Shown piece after piece: positions 1 through 8,398 of a DNA stretch of 64,000 bases. Origin of the DNA: Arthrobacter sp. SLBN-83 (GTDB taxonomy: Bacteria; Actinomycetota; Actinomycetes; Actinomycetales; Micrococcaceae); the NCBI RefSeq assembly GCF_006715285.1, contig NZ_VFMX01000001.1:1426001-1490000 (forward strand), in the 5' to 3' direction. The notes under the pieces were generated by a model. The model was not told the origin of the DNA. It searched no databases and was given only the letters and a program-made list of their open reading frames with translations. Numbering within the stretch: the stretch's first letter is position 1; every line of letters begins with the position of its first letter. The position numbers were made by a program, and so were the translations under genes.

Positions 1-265
1 CGTAGCGGGGTACCTGTTCTCCGCGGCTGAAACAGGGCCCATCCTGCTTCGATTCGGACCCCACTCTGCCGCTTCCCACCCGTACCTGTGGAAAAGCTGT
101 GGATACTGGGGATAACTCCAGCCGGGGGTGTGGGAAACCCCTGCGGCGCTCGATTGTCAGAGCCGGTGGGTAGAACTGGACAAGTAGCGGAAGCCGGATG
201 TTCCGGAGGCCGCGAGCAGGATGGAACACCGGACGCACGCCCGGTACAAATGGAGGACGGCAGCT
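1..265 (+). promoter_or_regulatory. Leader region upstream of dnaB
   Basis: No convincing gene is visible here. Three short related words, TGTGGAAAA (87-95), TGTGGATAC (98-106) and GGGGATAAC (109-117), resemble degenerate DnaA boxes. They may be chance or a DnaA-responsive promoter element. GGAGG at 252-256 is the ribosome binding site of dnaB. Confidence 0.3.
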
Positions 266-1651
266 TTGTCAATCGCGCATCTGGACCCTGTCGAGGCAAC
301 CCGTGGATCGGACGCCAGCAGGAAGCCCCCGCAGGACATCGCCGCCGAACAGTCCGTACTCGGCGGCATGATGCTCTCCAAGGACGCCATCGCCGATGTT
401 GTGGAAATCCTCCGCGGCCAGGACTTCTACCGGCCCGCCCACGAGACCATCTACGAAGCGATCATCGACCTGTATGGCCGGGGCGAACCTGCGGACGCCG
501 TCACTGTTTCCGATGAACTGACCAAGCGGGCTGAAATCAACAGGATCGGCGGCCCCGCCTACCTGCACGAGCTGATCCAGACTGTCCCCACTGCGGCCAA
601 TGCGGGCTATTATGCCGAAATCGTGGCCGAGCGGGCGGTGCTTCGCCGGTTGGTGAACGCCGGTACCAAGATCGTCCAGTTGGGCTACGGCTCGGACGGC
701 GAGGTGGAGGACCTGGTCAACCAGGCGCAGGCAGAGGTCTATGCCGTGGCCGAACGCCGGACCGCGGAAGACTACGTGGTGCTGAAGGACGTCATGGAGT
801 CCACGGTGGACGAAATCGAGGCGTCGGGCCACCGCGGGGAGGGGATGGTGGGCGTGCCCACCGGATTCTACGAACTCGATGAACTGACCCACGGACTCCA
901 CCCCGGCCAGATGATCGTCATCGCCGCCCGCCCCGCCGTCGGCAAGTCAACCTTTGCCCTGGACTTCGCCCGCTCCGCAGCCATCAAGCACAACCTGGCC
1001 ACTGTCATGTTCTCCCTGGAAATGGGCCGGAACGAGATCGCAATGCGCCTGCTCTCAGCCGAGGCCACCATCAGCCTCCAGGATCTCCGCAAGGGAACCA
1101 TCAAGGACGAGCAGTGGTCCAAAATCGCCACCACCATGGGGCGCATGAATGAGGCCCCGCTGTTCATTGACGACAGCCCCAACATGTCCCTGATGGAGAT
1201 CCGGGCAAAATGCCGCCGGCTCAAGCAGCAGCATGACCTCAAGCTCGTGGTCCTGGACTACCTCCAGCTCATGAGCTCCGGCAAGAAAGTGGAGTCCCGC
1301 CAGCAGGAGGTCTCCGAGTTCTCCCGTGCACTGAAGCTCCTGGCCAAGGAACTCCAGGTCCCCGTGATCGCCCTGTCCCAGCTGAACCGTGGATCGGAAC
1401 AGCGCCAGGACAAGCGGCCCATGGTCTCTGACCTCCGTGAGTCCGGCTCCATCGAGCAGGACGCCGACATGGTCATCCTGCTCCACCGCGAGGACGTCTA
1501 TGACAAGGAGTCCCCGCGCGCGGGCGAGGCAGACATCCTGGTGGCCAAGCACCGTAACGGTCCCACCAAGGACATCGTGGTGGCGTTCCAGGGCCATTAT
1601 TCACGGTTCGCCAATATGGCCGGCGACGGCGGTGGCGGTGGCGGCTTCTAA
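266..1651 (+). CDS. dnaB: Replicative DNA helicase DnaB
   Basis: This is the hexameric 5'-3' helicase that unwinds DNA at the replication fork, about 461 residues long, the normal size for the family. The N-terminal DnaB domain begins with PPQDIAAEQSVLGGMM. The RecA-like C-terminal ATPase has Walker A ARPAVGKST near residue 225, Walker B LVVLDYLQLM and the DLRESGSIEQDADMV motif. I place the start at TTG 266, nine bases after GGAGG, because conserved sequence begins at SIAHLDP. The ATG at 221 has no ribosome binding site. There is no intein. The C-terminus ends in a glycine-rich tail. The stop overlaps by four bases the stop of the convergent thioesterase gene. Confidence 0.96.
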   Translation: MSIAHLDPVEATRGSDASRKPPQDIAAEQSVLGGMMLSKDAIADVVEILRGQDFYRPAHETIYEAIIDLYGRGEPADAVTVSDELTKRAEINRIGGPAYLHELIQTVPTAANAGYYAEIVAERAVLRRLVNAGTKIVQLGYGSDGEVEDLVNQAQAEVYAVAERRTAEDYVVLKDVMESTVDEIEASGHRGEGMVGVPTGFYELDELTHGLHPGQMIVIAARPAVGKSTFALDFARSAAIKHNLATVMFSLEMGRNEIAMRLLSAEATISLQDLRKGTIKDEQWSKIATTMGRMNEAPLFIDDSPNMSLMEIRAKCRRLKQQHDLKLVVLDYLQLMSSGKKVESRQQEVSEFSRALKLLAKELQVPVIALSQLNRGSEQRQDKRPMVSDLRESGSIEQDADMVILLHREDVYDKESPRAGEADILVAKHRNGPTKDIVVAFQGHYSRFANMAGDGGGGGGF

Positions 1652-2622
1652 GCGCCCTGCGCCAGCAGATGGTTGGGCAGCCGGTTCCCCGGCGCCGTTC
1701 CCCGGATCTCCAGGAGTTCGCGGGCGTGGGCGTGGAGGCGTTTGTCTTCGTCACTGACCGGCACCCAGGCGGGGACGGGCACTGAGGTGCCTTCGTCGTC
1801 GCGCGCCACCATCACAGTGAGGCAGTAGGTGGTGAGGTTCAGTTCCCGGCCCTTCGGGTCGCCGGAACGGACGTGGACGGCGATGTGCATGCCCTTGGTC
1901 CCGGTGTATACCAGCCGGGCTTCCACCTCCACCACATGGCCGATCAGCAGCGGCCGGTAGAAGCGCACGCCGCCGGAGAACACTGCCACGGTATCCCGGC
2001 CGCAGTAGCGTGAGGCGCACACGTAGGCGGCCTCGTCGATCCACTTCATCACAATGCCGCCGTGGACCTTGCCGCCCCAGTTCACGTCGGTGGGCGCGGC
2101 CATGAACCGCAGCGTCACCCGTTCGGCCGTGCCGGCGTCGGTATATTCCTGCCGGTTCATAGCTTCCACGATCTGCTCGCGGACCTTGATCCTGGCCAGC
2201 GCGTGGTCCCGCTGCTCAATTTCTTCCGGCGTGACAGGCTCGAACTGCGGTACCGGCACGGGCTTGCCGTCCGCCCCCACGGCCACGAAGATGACCATGC
2301 ACGTGCTGCGCATCGTGGCAGGGCCGCCTTTCGGGTCGCCGGAGGAGACAACTGTGTGGATGTGCATGGATGACCGTCCGGTGTAGACGATGGTGGCCTC
2401 CACCTCCACCATGTCGCCACTGTTGACGGGATCGGCGAAGTGGATGTTGCCCACATAGGCGGTCACGCAGTAGGACTTGGCCCAACCCACCGCTGCGGCA
2501 TATGCGGCCTTGTCCACCCACTCGAGTACCGTGCCTGCATCCACTGATCCACTGTGGCCTACGTCCGTGGGGGCGGCGAGGAAGCGGAGGGTCACGGAGT
2601 TGGGGCGGCCGGTCTCAGTCAT
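1648..2622 (-). CDS. Acyl-CoA thioesterase, double hotdog
   Basis: The 324-residue protein contains two hotdog-fold repeats. Each starts with a VTLRFxAAPTDV block (residues about 9-20 and 170-182) and carries an acyl-CoA thioesterase signature (AGTVLEWVDKAAY, and HGGIVMKWIDEAAYV with the conserved HGG-D pattern in the second copy). Enzymes of this type hydrolyse acyl-CoA to free acid and CoA in the cytosol. The internal duplication is typical of the cytosolic acyl-CoA hydrolase (YciA/BACH-like) group. The first repeat has DAGTV in place of HGG, so the second may carry the better preserved site. It is convergent with dnaB and appears to be a single-gene unit. The physiological substrate cannot be read from sequence. 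Confidence 0.85.
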   Translation of the reverse strand: MTETGRPNSVTLRFLAAPTDVGHSGSVDAGTVLEWVDKAAYAAAVGWAKSYCVTAYVGNIHFADPVNSGDMVEVEATIVYTGRSSMHIHTVVSSGDPKGGPATMRSTCMVIFVAVGADGKPVPVPQFEPVTPEEIEQRDHALARIKVREQIVEAMNRQEYTDAGTAERVTLRFMAAPTDVNWGGKVHGGIVMKWIDEAAYVCASRYCGRDTVAVFSGGVRFYRPLLIGHVVEVEARLVYTGTKGMHIAVHVRSGDPKGRELNLTTYCLTVMVARDDEGTSVPVPAWVPVSDEDKRLHAHARELLEIRGTAPGNRLPNHLLAQGA

Positions 2623-2697
2623 GGTGCGATCTTACTGACGGCCCCGGTTACCGGCCGGTTGGGCCGCAACAATCCGCCCGCCCGCATTAGCCACGAC

Positions 2698-2727
2698 GGC
2701 GGCCGCGCACCTGGGTGCGCGGCCGCC
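2698..2727. terminator. Hairpin between doxX-like and thioesterase genes
   Basis: A 14-bp perfect GC-rich stem (2698-2711 with 2714-2727) lies just past the stop of the DoxX gene on the minus strand. It has no U tract. Strong stems without U tracts are common actinobacterial terminators. Confidence 0.55.
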
Positions 2728-2758
2728 GCCGGCAGTGCTGCATCAATCCATGCCGGGC

Positions 2759-3193
2759 CTAGGCCAGGGCAGCCAGTTTGGAGTTGCGGCGGGCGAAGAG
2801 CGCGCGGTCCACGGAGAAACGCCCGGCGCCGGTGAGGGCCAGCGCGAACGACGCTGCGGCCAGGAGCAGGACCAGTTCATACCCTCCGTTCGCGGCAAAG
2901 ATGCCGGCATGGGCATGGACCAGGAAGAGGGCGCCGAGCATGTCCAGGACAAGGAGTGCAGCCACCACACGGGTGAGGATGCCCAGGATCAAAGCAATGC
3001 CACCGGCCAGTTCCAGGACGGCGATGGCCGGGGCCATGACATCGGCTGCAGGCACCCCCATTTTGGCGAAGGAAGCCTGGGTGCCCGCGATGGTCCATTC
3101 ATTGAACTTCTGCCAGCCGTGGGCTGCAAAGAGGAAGCCGAGGATCAGGCGGAGGGCTGTGAGGGCTGTGGTGGTCAGTCGTGGCTGGTTCAT
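2759..3193 (-). CDS. DoxX family membrane protein
   Basis: The 144-residue protein has four hydrophobic segments and the N-terminal pattern LRLILGFLFAAHGWQKFNEW, typical of DoxX/MauF-type small membrane proteins. Members have been linked to thiosulfate/quinone oxidoreduction and, in mycobacteria, to oxidant-sensing complexes; the role here is unknown. I chose ATG 3193 because GGAGAG precedes it at good spacing, whereas the ATG at 3229 would sit inside the promoter region. A TTGACA hexamer lies just upstream on this strand. It is divergent from the MATE gene. Confidence 0.8.
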   Translation of the reverse strand: MNQPRLTTTALTALRLILGFLFAAHGWQKFNEWTIAGTQASFAKMGVPAADVMAPAIAVLELAGGIALILGILTRVVAALLVLDMLGALFLVHAHAGIFAANGGYELVLLLAAASFALALTGAGRFSVDRALFARRNSKLAALA

Positions 3194-3293
3194 GGATCCA
3201 CTCTCTCCAAAAAATACTTGAACTGTCAACTATTAGCGGGCGGGTGTGGGTCATCTCATGCCCGCTGTCGGAGGGCGCCACTAAGCTGTCACC

Positions 3294-4646
3294 GTGCCCC
3301 AACAACCTGCCCCCGTGATTCCGGCCGCCACCCGCGGCCCGGCCCGGGAGATACTCCGCCTCGCCGTCCCCGCCTTCGGGGCGCTGGTGGCCGAACCCCT
3401 CTTCCTGCTGGCAGACTCCGCCATCGTGGGGCATCTCGGCGTCGCCCAGCTCGCGGGGGTGGGACTGGCGTCGGCCGTGCTGCAGACCGCCGTCGGACTC
3501 ATGGTTTTCCTGGCCTACTCCACCACTCCTGCTGTTGCCCGGGCCATTGGTGACGGGCAGCTGGGCAAGGCCCTGGCGGCGGGTCGCGACGGCGTATGGC
3601 TGGCTTTGATCCTTGGCGTGCTCCTCGCGGTGGCCGGCTTTGCCGCTGCGGAGCCGCTGATCGACCTCCTGGGTGCCGAGGGCAGCGTCCGGACGTTCGC
3701 CGTCGACTACTTCCGCTGGTCCATGCCGGGGCTGGTGGCCATGCTGTTGATCTTTGCCGGTACCGGTGTGCTGCGCGGCCTGCAGGACACGCGAACCCCG
3801 CTGGTGGTGGCCACCGCCGGATTCGGCGTCAACATCGTCCTGAATTTCTGGCTGGTCTACGGCCTGGGCTTGTCCGTGGTGGGCTCCGCGGCGGGCACCA
3901 GCCTGGCCCAGTGGGCCATGGCAGCCGTCTATGTGGTGATGGTGCGCCGGAATGCGGTGCGCCACGGGGTAAGCCTGCTGCCCAGCTGGCGCGGCATCCG
4001 CAGCTTGAGCCGCGTGGGGTCCTGGCTCATGCTGCGGACTCTCAGCCTGCGCGCCGCGATCCTGGCCACAGTGCTCGTCGCCACGGCCCAGGGCGAGGTG
4101 AACCTCGCCGCCCACCAGCTCGCCATGACCGTTTTCTCCTTCCTGGCGTTCGCGCTCGATGCCCTGGCCATCGCAGCCCAGGCACTTATTGGCAAGGAGC
4201 TCGGTGCATCGAATGCAGCCAGGGTCCGGCTGCTGACGGGGACCATGATCCGCTGGGGTGCGGGCTTCGGCGTGCTAACCGGCCTGCTGCTGGCCGCGGC
4301 GGCACCCTGGGCCGGGGCACTGTTTACCCCCGACCACCAGGTGCAGCAGGTGCTTATGGTGGCACTCTGGGTCCTGGCCGCGGGGCAGCCCATCGCCGGT
4401 TACGTCTTTGTCCTGGATGGTGTGCTGATCGGTGCGGGGGACGCGCGGTACCTTGCCCTCGCGGGACTGGTAAACCTCATGGTCTACGTGCCTCTGCTGG
4501 CATGGGTTGCCCTGTCCGGGGCCGACGGCGCCTCCGGGCTCGGCTGGCTCTGGGCGGCCTTCGCGCTGGGGTACATGGCCGCGCGCGCAGTCACCCTGGG
4601 ACTGCGTTCGCGCTCCGACCGCTGGATGGTGCTCGGCTCCGCCTGA
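3294..4646 (+). CDS. MATE family efflux transporter (DinF-like)
   Basis: The 450-residue protein has about twelve membrane segments and an N-terminal MATE block (ILRLAVPAFGALVAEPLFLLADSAIVGHLG), closest in style to the DinF/NorM group. MATE exporters expel drugs or metabolites using Na+ or H+ gradients. The second half begins near residue 240 (LRTLSLRAAILATVLVATAQGEVNLAAHQLA), reflecting the usual internal repeat. The start is GTG 3294. No substrate can be assigned. It appears monocistronic, with the next gene 46 bases downstream on the same strand. Confidence 0.9.
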   Translation: MPQQPAPVIPAATRGPAREILRLAVPAFGALVAEPLFLLADSAIVGHLGVAQLAGVGLASAVLQTAVGLMVFLAYSTTPAVARAIGDGQLGKALAAGRDGVWLALILGVLLAVAGFAAAEPLIDLLGAEGSVRTFAVDYFRWSMPGLVAMLLIFAGTGVLRGLQDTRTPLVVATAGFGVNIVLNFWLVYGLGLSVVGSAAGTSLAQWAMAAVYVVMVRRNAVRHGVSLLPSWRGIRSLSRVGSWLMLRTLSLRAAILATVLVATAQGEVNLAAHQLAMTVFSFLAFALDALAIAAQALIGKELGASNAARVRLLTGTMIRWGAGFGVLTGLLLAAAAPWAGALFTPDHQVQQVLMVALWVLAAGQPIAGYVFVLDGVLIGAGDARYLALAGLVNLMVYVPLLAWVALSGADGASGLGWLWAAFALGYMAARAVTLGLRSRSDRWMVLGSA

Positions 4647-4692
4647 GGCGGGCCCGGTTAGACCTCCCAGCCAGCCCCACTAAACTGGACCG

Positions 4693-5283
4693 GTGACGCA
4701 ACCATCCACCCCCGCGGGCGCTGCTCCCGGAACCGCTCCCCGTAACGACCTCTGGAAGCCGGTCCTGCTCCGTTCGGCTGCTGCGCTGGTGTTTGGCGCG
4801 GTGACGGTCTTCTGGACATCTCCGTCCGTTGAGGTCATGGGCTGGGCCGGCGGACTCTACCTCCTGGCCGCCGGTGTGGTGGCGCTCCGCGCCGTCCCCG
4901 CATCGGGCTTTGCCCAGAATTCTGCCCCCGGCAAGCTGCTCTCCGCTGCCGGCGCAGTCCTGGCCGGCGCCGGCTTTGCCGTGCTCCTCCTGCACAGCGA
5001 CCTGTTGTTCGGGGTGATCGCAGCCCTGGGGCTGGGCATGGCCGGTGTCCTCGAGCTGGCGTGCGGCCTGCAGTACAAGGGCCGCCACGTGCTCGCCAGG
5101 GACTGGATTGCCTCGGGGATCATCGGCATCGGAACAGCGGTGCTCCTGCCGTTTTTCATCAACCTCGGCGCCCACGCGCTATTGGGTGTAGCCGGTGGCG
5201 GAGCGATCATTTCCGGTGTCCTGTGGGTTCTTTCCGGCCTGACCCTGCGGCACGATGCCCGCACGGGGGCAGGAAAGCCGTAA
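4693..5283 (+). CDS. Small integral membrane protein (HdeD/DUF308-like)
   Basis: The 196-residue protein has about six predicted membrane helices arranged as short paired segments (AALVFGAVTVFW, GLYLLAAGVVAL, GAVLAGAGFAVLLL, ALGLGMAGVLELACGL). This pattern recalls HdeD/DUF308 membrane proteins. The N-terminus is Pro/Ala-rich and the C-terminus ends in a short charged tail. The start is GTG 4693. No catalytic motif is visible and I do not assign a function. Confidence 0.65.
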   Translation: MTQPSTPAGAAPGTAPRNDLWKPVLLRSAAALVFGAVTVFWTSPSVEVMGWAGGLYLLAAGVVALRAVPASGFAQNSAPGKLLSAAGAVLAGAGFAVLLLHSDLLFGVIAALGLGMAGVLELACGLQYKGRHVLARDWIASGIIGIGTAVLLPFFINLGAHALLGVAGGGAIISGVLWVLSGLTLRHDARTGAGKP

Positions 5284-5299
5284 ACTAGGAGGAGTGCCC

Positions 5300-5316
5300 T
5301 TCTACTTTATGTAGAA
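5300..5316. promoter_or_regulatory. Inverted repeat TTCTAC-N5-GTAGAA
   Basis: The 6-bp arms TTCTAC and GTAGAA flank TTTAT in the short gap between two membrane-protein genes, 65 bases before a GTG start. The CTAC/GTAG geometry resembles BlaI/MecI/CopY-type operators. This is an inference from pattern only. Confidence 0.4.
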
Positions 5317-5380
5317 AATGGGTGCGACACCGCGAACGTAAACCAGGCCGGCCGAGCGCCGCCTGCAGGGAGGAACCACT

Positions 5381-5758
5381 GTGGCTGACCAGCATCAAGG
5401 AAAACCGCGCAAGCTGCGGACCTCGGTGAAGGGTCCCCTGATGTTTTCGGCATTCTGGGCCGTCGTCGCCTTCGTTGCGGTGTTGATCTTCGCCTCCGGG
5501 GGAAGCGCCCGCGCACCCCGCTTCGACCTCGCCTTCACCGCAGCCGGCATCGCCTTCATCGTCACCCTGGTGATCGCTGCGATGCTGTCCATGAGCTACA
5601 AGGAGAACGCGGAACACCTGGGCAAGGGTTCCGGCGTCAACCTGAGTTCGGCGCCTAAGGCGCCGCCCCACGGAGGCTCCGGCCACGGTTTTGGTGCTAC
5701 CGGCAGCCAAACCCCGCCGGCTCCCGGTGACGGCACGGACGGCACCCCCCAGCGCTAG
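5381..5758 (+). CDS. Small two-helix membrane protein
   Basis: The 125-residue protein has a basic N-terminus (GKPRKLRTSVKGP), two membrane helices (about residues 20-38 and 50-70, ending ALSMSYKENAEHL) and a low-complexity Gly/Pro/Ser tail. The start is GTG 5381, preceded by GGGAGGAAC. I do not recognise a named family. The preceding palindrome at 5300-5316 suggests its own regulated promoter. Confidence 0.7.
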   Translation: MADQHQGKPRKLRTSVKGPLMFSAFWAVVAFVAVLIFASGGSARAPRFDLAFTAAGIAFIVTLVIAAMLSMSYKENAEHLGKGSGVNLSSAPKAPPHGGSGHGFGATGSQTPPAPGDGTDGTPQR

Positions 5759-5792
5759 CAGGAATCCCAGCACTCGGAACGGCCCCTTCCCG

Positions 5793-6338
5793 CTAGCCCG
5801 CCGCCGCCTGCCTGGCGCGGTAGGCGGCAACATGGGCGCGGTTGGCGCAGTTACCCGTATCGCAGTACCGCTTGGACCGGTTGCGGCTCAGGTCCAGCAC
5901 GGCAGCGTCGCAGTCCTCCGACTCGCAGATGCGCAGCCGGTCCATTTCCTTGCTGCGGATGACGTCTGCCAGGGCCATTGCCGCCTCGGTGCTCATCCGG
6001 TCCGCCAGGGGCGCCTCCGGCGCCGTGGCATGCAGATGCCAGTCCCACCCGTCGTGCTTCATCAACTGCGGCAGGGCGTTCGCGTCGCGCAGCAGTCGGT
6101 TGACCGTAGCCACGGCCGCGTCCTCATCCGCTGTCCAAACCGCTGACAGTTCGCGGCGCAGCTTCAGCACGCTTTCCAGTTCCGCTGCATCCCGGCTCCT
6201 GGACCCGGAAAATCCCTCCGCGTCCAGAAAGCTGTCCAGGTCAGTAACTGAGGCCAGCCCTTCCCTGCCATTTACGGCGGTGTTGATGAGGTTCACCACC
6301 GTACGCAGCGCCACTTCCGTGTCAGGGGCGAAAACCAT
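5793..6338 (-). CDS. CGNR zinc-finger (ABATE domain) regulator
   Basis: The 181-residue protein has an N-terminal ABATE-type helical domain (NLINTAVNGREGL) and a C-terminal zinc finger: C in LRICESEDCDAAVLDLSRNRSKRYC and the terminal CANRAHVAAYRAR. The CGNR hallmark reads CANR here, so the Gly is replaced by Ala while the four cysteines remain. Such proteins are thought to be transcription regulators. AAGGAG lies five bases before ATG 6338. It is divergent from an EamA transporter with a 71-base shared promoter, so that gene is its likely target. Confidence 0.85.
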   Translation of the reverse strand: MVFAPDTEVALRTVVNLINTAVNGREGLASVTDLDSFLDAEGFSGSRSRDAAELESVLKLRRELSAVWTADEDAAVATVNRLLRDANALPQLMKHDGWDWHLHATAPEAPLADRMSTEAAMALADVIRSKEMDRLRICESEDCDAAVLDLSRNRSKRYCDTGNCANRAHVAAYRARQAAAG

Positions 6339-6409
6339 GTTGACTCCTTACAGCGCCGAAGCGTAGTGTCATGAGCATTACCCCACTTTACTCCTGACAG
6401 GAGGCGACG

Positions 6410-7444
6410 GTGCCTGCCGCCAACAACCACAACCCCGCCCCGGAACTGCCCGCCACGCGGACCGGCTTCATGGCGTCCGGGCTCGGCATCGCGTTGTTCT
6501 CCTCTGCGGTCTTCGGCCTGTCCGGATCATTCGCCAAGTCATTGCTGGAAACCGGCTGGTCTCCTGGGGCGGCCGTCACGGCCCGCCTTACCGGTGCCGC
6601 CCTGATACTCGCCCTGCCCGCGGTCTCTGCACTGAAGGGCCGTTGGCATCAGTTGCTGGACAACTGGCTCACCATCATGCTGTTCGGGCTCATCGGCGTG
6701 GCTGCCTGCCAGTTGTTCTACTTCAATGCGGTGGCACGCCTGTCCGTCGGCGTCGCGCTCCTGCTGGAGTACCTGGCCCCGGTCATCATCGTCCTCTGGC
6801 TCTGGGCCGCCAGCCGCCGCCGCCCGCGGGTACTGACCGCCGGCGGGACACTGCTGTCACTGGCCGGACTGGTGCTGGTCCTGGACCTTACCGGCACCGT
6901 GAAGGTGGACCTGGTCGGCGTCCTCTGGGGCATGGCTGCCGCGGTATGCCTGGCCATCTACTTCTTCATCACGGCCAGGGAAAACGACACCCTGCCGCCT
7001 ATCGTGCTGGCGTCCGGGGGACTCATGGTGGGTGCCGCGGTCATGTGGCTTGCGGCTGCCACCGGCCTGCTGCCCATGGCCTTCAGCACCGCGGACACCC
7101 AACTGGGACCATGGACCACGCCCTGGTGGGTGTCGCTTGCGGGGCTGGTGGTGCTGGCCACCGTGCTGGCCTACACCTCGGGCATCATGGCAGCCAGGGC
7201 ACTCGGCTCCAAGGTGGCATCCTTCGTGTCTCTCACCGAGGTCCTTTTTGCCGTGCTGTGGGCGTGGCTGCTGCTCGGTGAACTTCCCGGACCTGTCCAG
7301 CTCCTGGGCGGTGTACTGATCGTGGGCGGGGTCATCCTGGTCCGCCTCGACGAGCTGCGTGCCGTGGCTTCCGACGCCGCCAAGGGCGCCCAGGTGCCCG
7401 CCGCACCGCTGGAACACGCGAACGACGTCGAACCCGTCCCCTAA
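6410..7444 (+). CDS. EamA/DMT family transporter (RhtA-like)
   Basis: The 344-residue protein has ten predicted membrane segments in two EamA repeats (first from about residue 20, second from about residue 175), the architecture of drug/metabolite exporters such as RhtA. The phrase YFNAVARLSVGVALLLEYLAPVIIVLW is typical of the family. The start is GTG 6410 with GGAGG ending five bases before it. The C-terminus carries a hydrophilic tail. It probably exports amino acids or related metabolites; the substrate is not readable. Divergent from the CGNR regulator. Confidence 0.88.
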   Translation: MPAANNHNPAPELPATRTGFMASGLGIALFSSAVFGLSGSFAKSLLETGWSPGAAVTARLTGAALILALPAVSALKGRWHQLLDNWLTIMLFGLIGVAACQLFYFNAVARLSVGVALLLEYLAPVIIVLWLWAASRRRPRVLTAGGTLLSLAGLVLVLDLTGTVKVDLVGVLWGMAAAVCLAIYFFITARENDTLPPIVLASGGLMVGAAVMWLAAATGLLPMAFSTADTQLGPWTTPWWVSLAGLVVLATVLAYTSGIMAARALGSKVASFVSLTEVLFAVLWAWLLLGELPGPVQLLGGVLIVGGVILVRLDELRAVASDAAKGAQVPAAPLEHANDVEPVP

Positions 7445-7571
7445 GTGCCCCGGCCGGACGGGCAGTGCCGCTCCTGAGCCGGACCAGGGGCCGGTTTCCC
7501 AGGCGCTGACAGCCTGCCCAGGCAGGCGCCCGCCGTCGGACACCACAAGCTGGACACCAACAAACGCCAAA

Positions 7572-7606
7572 CAAAAAAGGCAGGGACACCGCGTGGTGTC
7601 CCTGCC
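7572..7606 (-). terminator. Rho-independent terminator of the WXG100 gene
   Basis: A perfect 12-bp stem GGCAGGGACACC (7579-7590 with 7595-7606) with a 4-base loop is followed, on the minus strand, by six T residues (7573-7578). It lies 24 bases past the WXG100 stop codon. Confidence 0.9.
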
Positions 7607-7629
7607 CCCGCCAGCGAGTGGCGCTAAGC

Positions 7630-7893
7630 CTAGTGAGAGGCCTGGCTCTGCTCTTCGGCGTTGCGCTTGGCCTGCGAGCCGGCTTCCTTCAGTGCCTCGG
7701 CAACCTTGGTGAGCATGGCGGTGTGGGTACCGGACCACTCGTTACGGAACTTGGTTGCGTCCGGGCCCTCCCAGTTGGTGCTGCTCAGAACCTTGGTCAG
7801 AGTGGACTTCTGCGTCTCGATCTCGGACGCCCCTGCCTGAAGCTTGCTGCCGAGCTGGCGAAGCTGCTCAACGTCTGCACCCCAAATAGCCAT
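7630..7893 (-). CDS. WXG100 family type VII secretion protein
   Basis: The 87-residue protein is all-helical and carries the WxG turn as NWEGPDATKFRNEW near residues 42-55, in the middle of a helical hairpin. WXG100 proteins dimerise and leave the cell through the ESX/type VII system. The start is ATG 7893 (MAIWGADVEQL), with AAGGAG at proper spacing; the upstream in-frame ATG at 7971 has no ribosome binding site. It stands alone, with its own terminator and no ESX machinery in view, so it is probably an orphan substrate secreted by a system elsewhere. Confidence 0.9.
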   Translation of the reverse strand: MAIWGADVEQLRQLGSKLQAGASEIETQKSTLTKVLSSTNWEGPDATKFRNEWSGTHTAMLTKVAEALKEAGSQAKRNAEEQSQASH

Positions 7894-8104
7894 CAGTTTC
7901 TCCTTGTTAGGTCGTGGATCCGAACCAGATCGGCATCCCCAGCGGCCCCCCGGCTCATCCGGAAGATCCATTGCCTAAAACCTATCCCGGCCCCCAAACA
8001 GTGTCGATGGGCAGCCCTGCCCATGCCGGGCTCCCCATGGACGCCGGGTGGAGACCATGAAAAAGGGGTCGATCCCAGGCGTTGCAAGAGCCTAGCATGG
8101 CGGT

Positions 8105-8377
8105 ATGTGCCGGAATATCCGAACCCTCCACAACTTCGAGCCGCACGCCACGTCCGAGGAAGTGCACGCAGCGGCGCTGCAGTATGTCCGCAAGATCAGC
8201 GGGAGCACCAAACCGTCAAAGGCCAACCAGGAAGCCTTCGATGAGGCCGTGCACCAGATCGCGCACATCACGCAGCACCTGCTGGATTCGCTGGTGACGC
8301 AGGCCCCGCCCAAGGACCGGGAGGCCGAGGCCGCCAAGGCCAAAGCCCGCGCCGCAGTACGGTACGGCGCGGCCTGA
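8105..8377 (+). CDS. DUF2277 family protein
   Basis: The 90-residue cytosolic protein begins MCRNIRTLHNFEPHATSEEVHAAALQYVRKISG and continues AFDEAVHQIAHITQHLL, the conserved DUF2277 pattern. No biochemical role is established for the family. The C-terminus is a short Ala/Lys-rich helix. It is convergent with the copper ATPase gene, 21 bases away. Confidence 0.88.
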   Translation: MCRNIRTLHNFEPHATSEEVHAAALQYVRKISGSTKPSKANQEAFDEAVHQIAHITQHLLDSLVTQAPPKDREAEAAKAKARAAVRYGAA

Positions 8378-8398
8378 CCTGTCCTGAACCGGGGCCGG

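Noticed and set aside
87..117. Replication origin suggested by DnaA-like words
   Set aside because: Only three degenerate words are present and there is no dnaA/dnaN context or AT-rich region; dnaB alone does not mark oriC.
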